Below, one piece after another: positions 1 through 9,693 of a stretch of 64,000 nucleotides of DNA; the first letter of the stretch is position 1, and every line of letters starts with the position of its first letter. The notes under the pieces were generated by a model. The model was not told where the DNA came from and did no database searches. It saw only the letters and a program-made list of their open reading frames with translations. The translations under genes and the position numbers were made by a program. Origin of the DNA: Bacillota bacterium (GTDB taxonomy: Bacteria > Bacillota > UBA4882 > UBA8346); the NCBI GenBank assembly GCA_023401925.1, contig JAEXDA010000073.1, positions 123,118 to 187,117 on the forward strand. The letters run 5' to 3'.

Positions 1-587
1 GTACCGTGATATTACTTCTGGTGAGTTCACTGGCGGCATTTGCATTATCTAAAATCAAATTCAAACTTAGAACCTTGATGTACATATTCATCCTGTCAGG
101 ATTGTTGATTCCGGCGGAAGCAATCTTGATACCCTTATATGAAACAGCCTTGCACCTAAAATTAATCGATTCGATTTGGGGCTTGATCTTACCCGGCTTA
201 ACCAATCCTTTGGGTATCTTTTTATTGAAGCAGTTTATGGATGGGGTGCCGGAGGAATATATTGAAGCCGCCACCCTGGATGGTTGCAATAAATTTCAAC
301 TATGGTGGAATATCTGCTTGCCTTTAACCAAGGCCGCGATGTATGCCATTACCATCTTTTTCTTTCTTTTATCATGGAACAACTACATTTGGCCGTATAT
401 CTGCATTACATCCCAGGAAAACATGGTGCTTCCCACCGGAATTCCAACGTTTGTATCCAGCTTTCCCATGACTTTGAACCCTGTTTTGGCGGCGACGACA
501 TTGGCCACGATTCCGGCGATGATCGTATTCGTTCTTCTCCAGAGACATATTGTCCAGGGCGTATCCATGGCCGGTATTAAAGGGTAA
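1..587 (+). CDS. Carbohydrate ABC transporter permease, MalG type (5' end outside window)
   Basis: This is the C-terminal part of an inner-membrane permease that forms half of the channel of a sugar ABC importer. About 193 residues are visible and the frame is open at the left edge, so the gene is cut by the window. Several hydrophobic helices are seen. The EAA loop that docks the ATPase is clear, with EYIEAATLDGC followed by ICLPLTK at about residues 83-105 of the visible part. The protein ends in GVSMAGIKG, a typical MalG-family C-terminus. The GH2 gene starts 17 bases downstream, so the two are probably co-transcribed and the imported sugar is probably cut by that enzyme. Confidence 0.9.
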   Translation, partial: TVILLLVSSLAAFALSKIKFKLRTLMYIFILSGLLIPAEAILIPLYETALHLKLIDSIWGLILPGLTNPLGIFLLKQFMDGVPEEYIEAATLDGCNKFQLWWNICLPLTKAAMYAITIFFFLLSWNNYIWPYICITSQENMVLPTGIPTFVSSFPMTLNPVLAATTLATIPAMIVFVLLQRHIVQGVSMAGIKG

Positions 588-604
588 AGAAAAGGAGACC
601 ATCA

Positions 605-2398
605 ATGAACCCGACCAACGACACGATGAGGATAGCGATAGAGGCAGCGGCAACAACAAAAACTCGCTGTGAACACCCCCGTCCTGACTTTAAGAGAAAT
701 GAATGGCTCAATTTAAACGGAATATGGTCCTTTGAGTTTGATGACATGAACTGCGGCGAAAAAGAAAAGTGGTATGGCAATAAGGATTTTAGCCGCCAGA
801 TCAATGTGCCATTTCCTTATCAAAGTGAGTTAAGCACGATTGACTCCAAAGAAATCCATCATGTTCTTTGGTATCGGCGGCAATTTGAATTTCCCGCGTA
901 CTGGATGGGTAAAAGGATTTTGTTAAAATTCGGGGCGGTTGATTTTCATACCAAGCTATGGGTTAACGGGTGTTATATCGGCAATCATAGCGGGGGATAT
1001 TCATCCTTCGCTTTCGATATTACCGAAAATCTGCAAAGTGTGAATACCATTGTCCTGAAAGTTGAGGATCAACATTTTGACAAAAATCAGCCCCGGGGTA
1101 AACAAATGTGGATGGCGGAACCGTTTGGATGCTGGTATAAAGGGTTTAGCGGAATATGGCAAACCGTATGGCTGGAGGCGGTTGAAGAGACGTATATCGA
1201 GAGCTTTAAAATAATACCCGATATCGACCAGCGCAAAGTCGCTTTAGAGGTCGACTTTAACCGTTTTAGCGAAAATCAGGAGCTCAGTATCGATATTGGC
1301 TTTCAAAGTGAGGGCATATGCTCCTTGAAACAAACGATTGGCGGAAAAACGGTAAAGTTGGAAATCAATATGGAAAGCCCCCGCTTCGAATGGAACGGTA
1401 TTCGTTTGTGGAGCCCGGAAACCCCCAATTTGTACAATATCGAATTGAAAGTTTGGGAGCGGGAAAAATGTTTGGACCGGGTCCAAAGCTACTTTGGCAT
1501 GCGGAAAGTGTCCCACGAAGGCAACCGTTTTCTGTTGAATAATATACCCTATTATCAAAAACTAATCTTGGATCAGGGTTATTACGATCAGGGTTGGATT
1601 ACGGCTGAAAATGAAGAGGCGCTCAAAAATGATATTGAAGTCGTGAAGCAAATGGGTTTTAATGGGGTCCGCAAACATCAAAAGATTGAAGAGCCTTTGT
1701 TTTTATACTGGTGTGATCGCCTGGGCCTTATTGTTTGGGAGGAGATGCCTTCCTTCTATCAATATGGCGATATCTCTATCCGGCATTTTATCCAAGAATG
1801 GCCCGAAATCATCAAGCGGGACTTTAACCATCCTTCCGTTGTAACCTGGGTCCCCTTTAACGAATCATGGGGAGTTACTGAATTGCAGCACAGTTTAGAG
1901 CAACAGACCGCCGTGAAAAGCATTTACTATTTGACCAAAACATTGGACAAAACGCGGCTTGTCATTGATAATGACGGCTGGGAGCACACGGATACTGATA
2001 TCTGCACGATTCACGATTATGAACAGGACGGGAAGAAACTCTCCGAGGTTTATTCCAACCAGGACCGGGTCTTGGCGGGAGCCCCTTCCACCATGTTTCC
2101 CAGGTATGTCTTTGCAAGAGGCTATCGATACAATAACCAGCCGGTGCTGATCAGCGAATTCGGCGGAATTGCTTTTTCAGGCGTCGAAGGTTGGGGCTAC
2201 GGCAGCGGCGTCAAGAATGAGGAAGAATTCATTCAGCGCTTGACAGGTTTGTTCCAAGCCATTCAAAAAAATCAGTACTTTTGTGGATATTGTTACACCC
2301 AACTGACCGATGTGGAGCATGAAAAAAATGGTTTATTGACCTTTGAAAGAAAACCAAAGATTTCTCCGGAAATCATCAAGCGGTTGAATACATTTTGA
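605..2398 (+). CDS. Glycoside hydrolase family 2 (beta-galactosidase/beta-glucuronidase-like)
   Basis: This is a 597-residue retaining glycosidase without a signal peptide, so it should act in the cytoplasm on imported oligosaccharides. A jelly-roll sugar-binding domain occupies roughly residues 25-190 (LNGIWSFEFDD, LWVNGCYIGNHSGGY). It is followed by an immunoglobulin-like domain and a TIM barrel from about 310. The acid/base is predicted to be Glu420 (PFNESWG) and the nucleophile Glu518 (LISEFGG). The start is supported by an AAGGAG site at 592-597. It follows an ABC permease and is the last gene of that operon. The substrate cannot be told from sequence alone: GH2 includes galactosidases, glucuronidases, mannosidases and arabinosidases. 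It is followed directly by a tandem repeat array. Confidence 0.9.
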   Translation: MNPTNDTMRIAIEAAATTKTRCEHPRPDFKRNEWLNLNGIWSFEFDDMNCGEKEKWYGNKDFSRQINVPFPYQSELSTIDSKEIHHVLWYRRQFEFPAYWMGKRILLKFGAVDFHTKLWVNGCYIGNHSGGYSSFAFDITENLQSVNTIVLKVEDQHFDKNQPRGKQMWMAEPFGCWYKGFSGIWQTVWLEAVEETYIESFKIIPDIDQRKVALEVDFNRFSENQELSIDIGFQSEGICSLKQTIGGKTVKLEINMESPRFEWNGIRLWSPETPNLYNIELKVWEREKCLDRVQSYFGMRKVSHEGNRFLLNNIPYYQKLILDQGYYDQGWITAENEEALKNDIEVVKQMGFNGVRKHQKIEEPLFLYWCDRLGLIVWEEMPSFYQYGDISIRHFIQEWPEIIKRDFNHPSVVTWVPFNESWGVTELQHSLEQQTAVKSIYYLTKTLDKTRLVIDNDGWEHTDTDICTIHDYEQDGKKLSEVYSNQDRVLAGAPSTMFPRYVFARGYRYNNQPVLISEFGGIAFSGVEGWGYGSGVKNEEEFIQRLTGLFQAIQKNQYFCGYCYTQLTDVEHEKNGLLTFERKPKISPEIIKRLNTF

Positions 2399-2407
2399 GA
2401 AAGCCGC

Positions 2408-2850
2408 CTTCCTATGAAAGAATTCATTGGATGACAGAAAGAATGATTTCTATGACGGAAAGAATTCATTGGATGACAGAAAGAATTATTTTTGTGACGG
2501 AAAGAATTCATTGAACGACAGAAAGAATTATTTTTGTGACGGAAAGAATTCATTGGATGACAGAAAGAATGATTTCTATGACGGAAAGAATTCATTGGAT
2601 GACAGAAAGAATGATTTCTGTGACGGAAAGAATTCATTGAACGACAGAAAGAATGATTTCTGTGACGGAAAGAATTCATTGAACGACAGAAAGAATTATT
2701 TTTGTGACGGAAAGAATTCATTGGATGACAGAAAGAATTATTTTTGTGACGGAAAGAATTCATTGGATGACAGAAAGAATTATTTTTGTGACGGAAAGAA
2801 TTCATTGAACGACAGAAAGAATTGTTTCCGTGATAAAAGGAGGAATTCGT
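2408..2850. repeat. Tandem array of 42-bp units, each two diverged 21-bp halves
   Basis: GAATTCATT recurs exactly every 42 bases at 2420, 2462, 2504, 2546, 2588, 2630, 2672, 2714, 2756 and 2798, giving ten units, with a degenerate end at 2843. Each unit is two related 21-mers, GAATTCATTGGATGACAGAA(A) and GAATGATTTCTATGACGGAA(A). Variation is patterned: the first half carries GGATGAC or GAACGAC, and the second half carries GATTTCTATG, GATTTCTGTG or TATTTTTGTG. Because 42 is a multiple of 3 and no stops fall in phase, long frames are open on both strands (14-residue repeats such as DDRKNDFYDGKNSL on +). Neither frame has a convincing ribosome site, so I treat this as a DNA repeat and not a gene. 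It lies between the GH2 stop and the next terminator. Confidence 0.95.
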
Positions 2851-2852
2851 AA

Positions 2853-3226
2853 GTCCGTTAAATCCGCTGTCGAGGCGAGGAATCCTGGTCTTGAAAAATC
2901 CGGCCTTTTATGCCATAATCAATATATCAGTGCAGTAGGAAGATGGGGGTTTTATGCATTTTATTCGTTTAAGATAGGCTTACAGTGAAAAAGCTAGGGT
3001 TATGCCCTTTCACCCAAGCGGGCTTTTTTGTTGTGCTTGTTTTACGAATAAAGACGTAAATCCAGAAACGGAACCCTTCTTTATTTAGTGTTCTTCTATT
3101 CGTAAATATGCGCAGACCAAAGCCTGTTTGGCGGATGATGGTCTGCTTTTTTATTGCCTGAACCCCAGTGGCGGGCAAATGAAAAGGATTTTATAAGAAA
3201 ATAAACACGGATCGGAGAACAGAGAT
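2853..3226. other. Intergenic stretch with hairpins, no gene
   Basis: No credible coding region is seen here. It contains a perfect 9-bp inverted repeat, TTACGAATA at 3042-3050 and TATTCGTAA at 3097-3105. It also has a weaker GCCC/GGGC hairpin followed by a T run near 3004-3029, and the stronger terminator listed separately. Confidence 0.6.
3112..3152 (+). terminator. Intrinsic terminator
   Basis: GCAGACCA at 3112-3119 pairs with TGGTCTGC at 3139-3146 and is followed by a run of six T. It would end transcription coming from the GH2/repeat side before the MFS gene. Confidence 0.75.
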
Positions 3227-4456
3227 ATGGATCAAAATTGGAAAAAAAATACGATTCTCTTTATGGTGAGCCAGGCAATTTCCCTCTTTGGCTCGGCATT
3301 AGTCCAACATGCGATTACCTGGTATATCACGTTAAAAACTCAGTCCGGCATGATGATGACACTGGCCATTATTTGCGGCTTTTTGCCGACCTTTTTTCTG
3401 GCTCCCTTTGCGGGAGTGTGGGCGGACCGCTATCACCGTAGAACGCTGATTGCTTTGTCGGACTCGCTGATCGCTGCAGCGACGCTCGTTTTAGCCATCC
3501 TGTTCCTTACGGGATACCATGCGCTATGGTTGCTTTTTGTAGCATCGGTCATTCGCTCCTTCGGGGCGGCGGTTCAGATGCCGGCGGTGGGAGCGTTCCT
3601 GCCGCAATTGGTACCCCAAGATAAACTCACTAAAGTAAATGCCATCAACAGCAGTATTCAATCACTGATGATGCTGGTATCTCCGATGTTAAGCGCCGCT
3701 TTGTTGACGCTGGCCTCTATTGAAGCCATCTTTTTTATCGATGTGGTGACGGCGGCCATTGCGGTATCGGTATTACTCTTGTTTTTACATGTCCCGGCCC
3801 ACACCAAAGCACTTACCGGACAAACGGCCGGTTATTTTGAGGATTTGCGCGAGGGACTCGTTTATATCAAAAAGCACGACTATGTGAGAACGTTTTTTCT
3901 GTTCAATGTTGTATTCTTTATTCTCGCCGCTCCGGTCGCTTTTTTAACGCCATTACAGGTTGCTCGCAGTTTTGGTCCGGATGTCTGGCGCCTTTCCGCC
4001 ATTGAAATCATTTTTTCGGCAGGAATGATGGTTGGCGGAATTATCATGGCTTCCTGGGGCGGTTTTAAGAATAAGGTTCATACCATGGTCTTATCCAATC
4101 TGGTGATCGGGTTTTCGACTTTTGCGTTGGGCTTGACTCCCAATTTTTGGCTGTATTTGGGATTCATGGCCTTGATTGGGCTGGTGATGCCGGTTTTCAA
4201 CACACCGGCTACGGTTTTACTCCAACAGAAAGTGGAAGAAGCTTTCCTGGGGCGGGTATTTGGGGTAATGAGCATGATCGCAAGCAGTATGATGCCTTTG
4301 GGAATGCTGGTGTTCGGCCCGGTAGCCGACTTTGTTAAAATCGAATGGCTATTGATTGGAACCGGGTTGCTCCTGCTGGTTCAGGGGCTTTTCATGGGGG
4401 CTAATAAAGTGCTGATCGAAGCGGGGAAGCCCAACATGGAGTCCGGTTCAAAATGA
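3227..4456 (+). CDS. MFS exporter, Mef(A)/MFS_3-like
   Basis: This is a 409-residue, 12-helix major facilitator protein of the inner membrane. The N-terminus (SQAISLFGSALVQHAITWYI) and the loop-2 motif GVWADRYHRRT match the macrolide-efflux/enterobactin-exporter branch (Mef, EntS) of drug:proton antiporters. Length is normal for that branch. A GGAG site lies 8 bases upstream of the ATG. It sits alone after a terminator and before the two-component genes, so there is no operon context to narrow the substrate. Efflux of a drug-like or secreted small molecule is inferred from the family only. Confidence 0.85.
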   Translation: MDQNWKKNTILFMVSQAISLFGSALVQHAITWYITLKTQSGMMMTLAIICGFLPTFFLAPFAGVWADRYHRRTLIALSDSLIAAATLVLAILFLTGYHALWLLFVASVIRSFGAAVQMPAVGAFLPQLVPQDKLTKVNAINSSIQSLMMLVSPMLSAALLTLASIEAIFFIDVVTAAIAVSVLLLFLHVPAHTKALTGQTAGYFEDLREGLVYIKKHDYVRTFFLFNVVFFILAAPVAFLTPLQVARSFGPDVWRLSAIEIIFSAGMMVGGIIMASWGGFKNKVHTMVLSNLVIGFSTFALGLTPNFWLYLGFMALIGLVMPVFNTPATVLLQQKVEEAFLGRVFGVMSMIASSMMPLGMLVFGPVADFVKIEWLLIGTGLLLLVQGLFMGANKVLIEAGKPNMESGSK

Positions 4457-4591
4457 GACGGTAAGGTTTGTTGATAGGAGAAATTGGAAAGCGGGGCTGA
4501 CGATGAATGTTCAATCGATAAAAAGGAATTCCGGTAATCAAATCGAAGCATATAGATTGGCTTAATGTCACGGGTTAAGGGAGGTAAAAAT

Positions 4592-6439
4592 ATGAATGGA
4601 ATCCGGAAGGTATCTCAATTTATCTCCAATCGGCCCCTTAAGGTTAAGTTACTTTGCTTCTTTTTACCGCTTATCTTTTGTTCCGTATTGCTGACGGGGG
4701 TTTTCTCCTATCTTTTCACCGAAAAACAGTTACGGGACAATGCCTATTATTTATTGAAAGACACCACCTATCAAACCAACCTGTTGTTGAATGATCGATT
4801 TTCCACCATGTTTGAACAGTTGTATAATACTGAAAATCATCAGGCGGTTCAAGATATGGTACTCAATCTATACTCCAGTGAGCCCGATCGCAAATATGTC
4901 GACCTGATTCAGTTAAATGACCGGTTAAATGAAATTTACCGCAATTATCCCAAAATGATTGATTCCATCTATATTTATTTCAATAATGGTCATGAGTTTC
5001 AACTGTTGAATGATGCCATCCCGACAAAGGTGGGAATAAGGCTCGATGATTGGCTCCGCAAATATAGGGGTTCTGATAAAGGATATTATTGGATTAATGA
5101 CCATCCGGACCCGATTTTTAAGACTTATGAAAAACGCCGGGTTATCAGTTGTTTAAAAGTCATTGGCACGCCGGTTTCCAAGGTCAAAGGGCTGATTGTC
5201 TTCAATTTAAAAAGTGACCATTTTTTAGAAATTATGCGCAATGTCAGGGGCAGTATCCATGGATACATAGCGTTAATAAGCCCCAACGGCATTTTGGTAT
5301 CGAAGAAAATCAATCCCCGGTATCGCCTGAGTGATAAAGATTTGGCCCGAATCCGGAAAAGCTCTGCGGACAGTGGCGCTTTTGATTGGAGGAACTACCA
5401 AGGCGAGAAGTTATTTATTGTTTATAACACACTTTCCATGAATCAATGGCGACTGGCAGCCGTGGTCCCGGAACGGGATCTTTTGGCTCAGGCCGGCCGG
5501 ATTAGAGGTACATCCTTGGGGATCATTATCATACTGAGTTGTATTTCCATTACTCTGGCAACCATTTTTGCCAGCAGTATCGCCACCTCGGTGCGTTATC
5601 TCTCCGAACAGGTCAAACGGGTTGAATCCGGAGATTTTGAGACCCAATTTGAAATTACCGAGCAGAATGAAATGGGAGTTTTGGCCAAGGGGTTAACGGG
5701 TTTGGTCAATAAGGTGAAACAGTTATTACAGGAGATCCGGGAAGAGCAGGAGAAAAAGCGTCAAATCGAGCTTTTGGCCTTGCAATCCCAAATCAATCCC
5801 CATTTTCTGTATAATACACTAGGTTCTATCAGGCATTTGATTGAGATGAATCAAAATAAACAGGCAGTTAAAATGGTAGGAGCGTTGACGAAGTTTTTTA
5901 TGATCGGTATCAGCAGGGGTAGGGAAATCATTACGATCGCTGAAGAAATTGAGCATATCCGGAATTATTTGTTAATCCTTCAGATGCGGTATAGTCAGGA
6001 TTTTGATTTTGAGTTTTCAATCCATGAAGAAATACTGAATTGCAAAATCATTAAATTAACGCTGCAACCCCTGGTTGAGAACTCGGTCTATCATGGTATT
6101 AAAAATAAACCCACGAAAGGATTGCTCCGGGTCTCCGGCTACCGTGTTGGAGAGGATGCTGTTATTGAGGTTTATGATGATGGAGCTGGCATCGAACGCT
6201 CCCGTTTGGAACAGCTCCGTCAATCCCTTGATGCTGAAAATATCACCGAAAATCCGCTGACTTTTGGACTTAGGAACGTAAATGAGCGGTTGCGGTTGCA
6301 TTTTGGCAGGGGATACGGGCTGACGATCAGCAGCGAAGAAGGGGATTTTACCCGCATTCTCGTGCGGTTGCCTTTTCAAGAATCCTTATCGCAAGGAGGA
6401 AAGTTTGATGAAACAAGCCGGAACACTAATGATTGTTGA
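4592..6439 (+). CDS. Two-component sensor histidine kinase, YesM type
   Basis: This is a membrane sensor kinase of 615 residues, expected to read extracellular sugars and phosphorylate the downstream YesN-type regulator. One membrane helix lies at about residues 18-42 and a second at about 300-325. The roughly 250-residue loop between them is a dCache-like sensor. A HAMP segment follows (VKRVESGDFETQFEI), then a His_kinase domain with the phospho-acceptor His404 in NPHFLYNTL, and a HATPase domain (QPLVENSVYHGI, YDDGAGIERS, GLRNVNERL). The ATG at 4592 is chosen over the one at 4565 because GGGAGG lies just before it. Its stop overlaps the start of the regulator gene, so the pair is translationally coupled. 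Confidence 0.93.
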   Translation: MNGIRKVSQFISNRPLKVKLLCFFLPLIFCSVLLTGVFSYLFTEKQLRDNAYYLLKDTTYQTNLLLNDRFSTMFEQLYNTENHQAVQDMVLNLYSSEPDRKYVDLIQLNDRLNEIYRNYPKMIDSIYIYFNNGHEFQLLNDAIPTKVGIRLDDWLRKYRGSDKGYYWINDHPDPIFKTYEKRRVISCLKVIGTPVSKVKGLIVFNLKSDHFLEIMRNVRGSIHGYIALISPNGILVSKKINPRYRLSDKDLARIRKSSADSGAFDWRNYQGEKLFIVYNTLSMNQWRLAAVVPERDLLAQAGRIRGTSLGIIIILSCISITLATIFASSIATSVRYLSEQVKRVESGDFETQFEITEQNEMGVLAKGLTGLVNKVKQLLQEIREEQEKKRQIELLALQSQINPHFLYNTLGSIRHLIEMNQNKQAVKMVGALTKFFMIGISRGREIITIAEEIEHIRNYLLILQMRYSQDFDFEFSIHEEILNCKIIKLTLQPLVENSVYHGIKNKPTKGLLRVSGYRVGEDAVIEVYDDGAGIERSRLEQLRQSLDAENITENPLTFGLRNVNERLRLHFGRGYGLTISSEEGDFTRILVRLPFQESLSQGGKFDETSRNTNDC

Positions 6440-7661
6440 TGATGATGAGATTATCCGGGAAGGACTGGTTCGCAATATTCCTTGGGAGGAAAACGGTCTG
6501 AAGGTTATTGCCACTGCCCGTAACGGGAAGGAAGGGTTACAACTGGCGCTTGAGTATAAACCCTGCCTGATTCTATCCGATATCCGGATGCCTTTTATGG
6601 ACGGCCTGGAAATGGCGGAGGCGATTAAGGCGGAAGATCCGACGGTAAAAGTGATTTTTCTAACCGGATACGATGAGTTTGATTATGCGAAGAAAGCCCT
6701 GGCTCTCAAAGCAACGGACTATATCCTGAAATATGCTGAAAATGACGAAATCCTCCAGGCTGCAATAAAAGCGAACATTGAATGGCAAAAGGAGCACCAA
6801 CTTCAAGGGATAGTGGATAGAAGCCAACAAATCCTGAAAGAGAAATTTCTGCGTGAGCTGCTGGTGGCGGAGGAAGCGAATCCGAATCCACCCGTGTTCA
6901 TGGATAACGGGAATATCAAATTATTGGGGAAGCAGTTTATGGTGCTCGTATTGGCGGTAGAGCCAAAAGAAGGCCAAAAGGCGATTTTGAACGATTCTTT
7001 AGCCGACTTTTGTCAAAAACTGCTTTTTGCCACGAAAGCATCTTGGGAACTTGTCCGGATTGAAAAGAAAATCATGGTCGTTTTCGGCGATTCGGAGGAA
7101 GGGATATCTCCTGCTGTTTACCTGGAGCCACTTTCAAAGGATCTCTATCGACAGCTGTCGGAATATTATCCAGGACATCAAACCTGGATAGGAGTGGGCG
7201 AAGGCTGTGAAGAGCTATCGAAAATGAGTCAACCTTATCAGGAAGCCCTCGCTGCTTTTGAAATTCAAAATTCTTTAGGGGAAGCGGGAATAACCTATTT
7301 TCAGCGGATTGGCGAAACAGAAAACCAACAACGATTACGAAAAATTCTTGATTATGTTAAAATTCATTTCGGAGAAACGGATTTGGCTCTTGCCAAATTG
7401 GCCAAAGAAATCAATATTTGTCCAGCCTATATCAGTACAATATTTAAGAAATACCATAAGGTCAATTTCAGCGATTATCTAATTGGGCTACGGATGGGTA
7501 AGGCCCAGGAACTGTTGGCTAAAACCAACCTCATGACTTACGAAGTGGCTGAAAAAATAGGTTATTCCAATCCGCAATATTTCAGCGTTTTATTTAAAAA
7601 ATATACCGGGTTGACCCCAACTGAATTTAAAAACCACAGCCATCCGGAGAATGAATCTTAA
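6408..7661 (+). CDS. Two-component response regulator, YesN/AraC type
   Basis: This is a cytoplasmic transcription activator of 417 residues. It has a receiver domain at about residues 5-125 with phospho-acceptor Asp58 (LILSDIRMPFMDG), a linker domain, and an AraC-type double helix-turn-helix in the last 100 residues (LAKEINICPAYISTIFKKYH, VAEKIGYSNPQYFSVLFKKY). The ATG at 6408 is preceded by GGAGGA with 7-base spacing; a TTG immediately upstream is less likely. It overlaps the kinase gene by about 32 bases. The ABC importer and GH43 genes follow on the same strand, so they are the probable targets. Confidence 0.93.
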   Translation: MKQAGTLMIVDDDEIIREGLVRNIPWEENGLKVIATARNGKEGLQLALEYKPCLILSDIRMPFMDGLEMAEAIKAEDPTVKVIFLTGYDEFDYAKKALALKATDYILKYAENDEILQAAIKANIEWQKEHQLQGIVDRSQQILKEKFLRELLVAEEANPNPPVFMDNGNIKLLGKQFMVLVLAVEPKEGQKAILNDSLADFCQKLLFATKASWELVRIEKKIMVVFGDSEEGISPAVYLEPLSKDLYRQLSEYYPGHQTWIGVGEGCEELSKMSQPYQEALAAFEIQNSLGEAGITYFQRIGETENQQRLRKILDYVKIHFGETDLALAKLAKEINICPAYISTIFKKYHKVNFSDYLIGLRMGKAQELLAKTNLMTYEVAEKIGYSNPQYFSVLFKKYTGLTPTEFKNHSHPENES

Positions 7662-7868
7662 AATCCACCATTCTGTCACAACCGGGTTAAAATTCCTCGA
7701 CCCCCCTTTTTTAAAAATAACAAACACATCGTTAAAAAATTCTTATTACAAATTTCTCCTTTAAAAGTTAAATTAAGATAAACGATGAATCAAATCAAAA
7801 GTACCGTCGGCTTTCCCCCAATTAAAGATTGAACGTATATGAATTCTGTGGTAAGAAAGGACTGCAAG

Positions 7869-8804
7869 ATGAATAGGTCAACGACCGCCGTTTCCTCTCA
7901 AAGGGGAAAACCTAAATTTTTTGGAAATGACCGGGTTTATCCATACCTGCTCATTGCCCCGTCATTATTATTGATCGCACTTTTGATGCTGGTTCCTTTA
8001 TTCAGCGTGTTCAAGTTAAGTTTACAAAATTATTCAATGACTTCACTGTATGGCCGCGGTTTTATCGGATTAAAGAATTTTCTGGACATTATCGGCGGTG
8101 ACTCGGTGTTTTGGCACTCGATTCCGGTGACAATCCAATGGGTTGTCATAGAGGTGGTTTGCCAATTGGTATTCGGAATGATCGTCGCGTTGTTGTTAAA
8201 CCGGACTTTTAAAGGCCGGGGACTGGCAAGGGCCACGATGTTTATTCCCTGGGCGGTTTCCGGAGTTCTGACTACAATGTTGTGGCTGCTGATTTTTAAT
8301 CAACATATCGGCTTATTGAACGACCTGCTTCGCAGGTTAGGAATCATTCATAGCAACGTAGCTTGGTTAGCTAATCCAAATACGGTTTTTGGGTCAGTTA
8401 TTTTAGCTGAGCTTTGGCGGGGAATCCCTTTTTTTGCTATTACTTTGCTGGCAGCCCTTCAAACCATCCCGGTGGAAATCTACGAGTCGGCCAAAGTGGA
8501 CGGTTGTGGTCCGGTACGCCAATTCTTTTGGATTACTTTGCCATTCCTGAAAGAAGCCATTGTTTTTTCAACGCTGATGAGGGCAATCTGGGAGTTCAAT
8601 AATATTGATATGATTTTTACCATGACCGGTGGAGGTCCGGTTTATCTAACGACAACACTGCCTATTTATATGATGCAAACTGCCATTATAGAGGGGAATT
8701 ATGGATATGGATCTGCACTGGCTGTGTTTATCTTTGGAATCCTGATGCTCTTCACAATTTCCTATTTGGCGATGAATAAGTTTGGGAGGAGTATTGATGA
8801 ATAG
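7869..8804 (+). CDS. Carbohydrate ABC transporter permease, MalF type
   Basis: This is the first permease of a sugar importer, about 311 residues with six predicted membrane helices. The EAA loop is seen as EIYESAKVDGCGPVRQFFWITLPFL. The N-terminus YPYLLIAPSLLLIALLMLVPL is typical of UgpA/MalF-type proteins. An ATG at 7839 is in frame, but the one at 7869 has the better ribosome site (AAAGGA 7 bases upstream). The 200-base gap before the gene is AT-rich and probably holds the promoter controlled by the YesN regulator. It overlaps the next permease by 8 bases. Confidence 0.92.
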   Translation: MNRSTTAVSSQRGKPKFFGNDRVYPYLLIAPSLLLIALLMLVPLFSVFKLSLQNYSMTSLYGRGFIGLKNFLDIIGGDSVFWHSIPVTIQWVVIEVVCQLVFGMIVALLLNRTFKGRGLARATMFIPWAVSGVLTTMLWLLIFNQHIGLLNDLLRRLGIIHSNVAWLANPNTVFGSVILAELWRGIPFFAITLLAALQTIPVEIYESAKVDGCGPVRQFFWITLPFLKEAIVFSTLMRAIWEFNNIDMIFTMTGGGPVYLTTTLPIYMMQTAIIEGNYGYGSALAVFIFGILMLFTISYLAMNKFGRSIDE

Positions 8805-9636
8805 GATACGAAAAATCAGCACCGAGGCCGGACTGTTTTATTTACCGCTGATTTTAATGCTGGCATTTATATTGATTCCTTTTCTATGGACGCTATCAAC
8901 TTCGTTAAAGTATGAGAAGGATGTTTTGAACCCTGTTCTTCAATATATTCCGCATCCGGCTACCTTTATCAATTATGTCCAGGTTTGGAAAGTAAGTCAT
9001 TTTTCGGTTTATTTTATCAATAGTTTATTTGTTTCTTCAATTTCAGTCATAACCATCATTCTGCTTTCGATTTTGAACGGTTATGCCTTAACCCGCTTTG
9101 ATTTTAAAGGAAAACGGTTTTTTATGATTATTTTGCTTTGTACCCAGCTGTTACCGGCAGTGATTTTCTTGATTCCGTTATTTTTAACCTTCAAAGTGGT
9201 CGGTTTAATCAATACCCCGTTTTCATTGATTATTTTTTATGTAGCCATGCAGGTGCCATTTAATACATTGTTGATGAAAGGATTTATCGGCAATATTCCT
9301 AAACAGATCGATGAAGCGGCGATGGTTGATGGGGCAACCCGGACGGAAATTATTTTTAAAATTATTTTGCCGTTGGTATTGCCTGGTTTGGTTGCTACGG
9401 CCGCCTTTGCATTCATCGGTTGCTGGAATGAATTCATTGCAGCCTTTACTTTTATAACATCCAGTAAATTCTTTACGATTCCGGTGGGCCTTAAATTTAT
9501 GATTGGCGAGTATGATGTCCAATATGCATCCCTAGCCGCAGGAAGCGTAATCGGACTGGTTCCGGCAGTGCTTCTATTTGCTTATGTTCAGAAATACCTG
9601 ATTCAAGGCTTGGGGAGCGGTTCGGTTAAAGGATAA
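8797..9636 (+). CDS. Carbohydrate ABC transporter permease, MalG type
   Basis: This is the second permease of the importer, 279 residues with six membrane helices. The EAA loop reads QIDEAAMVDGATRTEIIFKIILPL, and the C-terminus LIQGLGSGSVKG is typical of the family. The ATG at 8797 follows GGGAGGA and lies inside the end of the previous gene, so the two permeases are translationally coupled. A small GC-rich hairpin (AGCCGC/GCGGTT near 9645-9660) separates it from the binding-protein gene. Such hairpins often protect or separate the more abundant binding-protein message. No ATPase gene accompanies the operon. Confidence 0.93.
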   Translation: MNRIRKISTEAGLFYLPLILMLAFILIPFLWTLSTSLKYEKDVLNPVLQYIPHPATFINYVQVWKVSHFSVYFINSLFVSSISVITIILLSILNGYALTRFDFKGKRFFMIILLCTQLLPAVIFLIPLFLTFKVVGLINTPFSLIIFYVAMQVPFNTLLMKGFIGNIPKQIDEAAMVDGATRTEIIFKIILPLVLPGLVATAAFAFIGCWNEFIAAFTFITSSKFFTIPVGLKFMIGEYDVQYASLAAGSVIGLVPAVLLFAYVQKYLIQGLGSGSVKG

Positions 9637-9693
9637 ACGAAATAAGCCGCTCAGGCGGTTTATGATAAACGAATCAAGGAGGGTGATTGTACG

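Noticed and set aside
2408..2852. CRISPR array
   Set aside because: Units are contiguous and each position varies only slightly; there are no unique spacers and no cas genes nearby.
2293..2852. Repeat proteins encoded by the array on either strand (141 and 170 residues)
   Set aside because: No ribosome sites; open frames are an automatic result of a 42-bp period without in-phase stops. The minus frame also overlaps the GH2 gene end.
4503..4565. 20-codon frame MNVQSIKRNSGNQIEAYRLA before the YesM gene
   Set aside because: Weak ribosome site and no known leader function; too short to support from this sequence alone.
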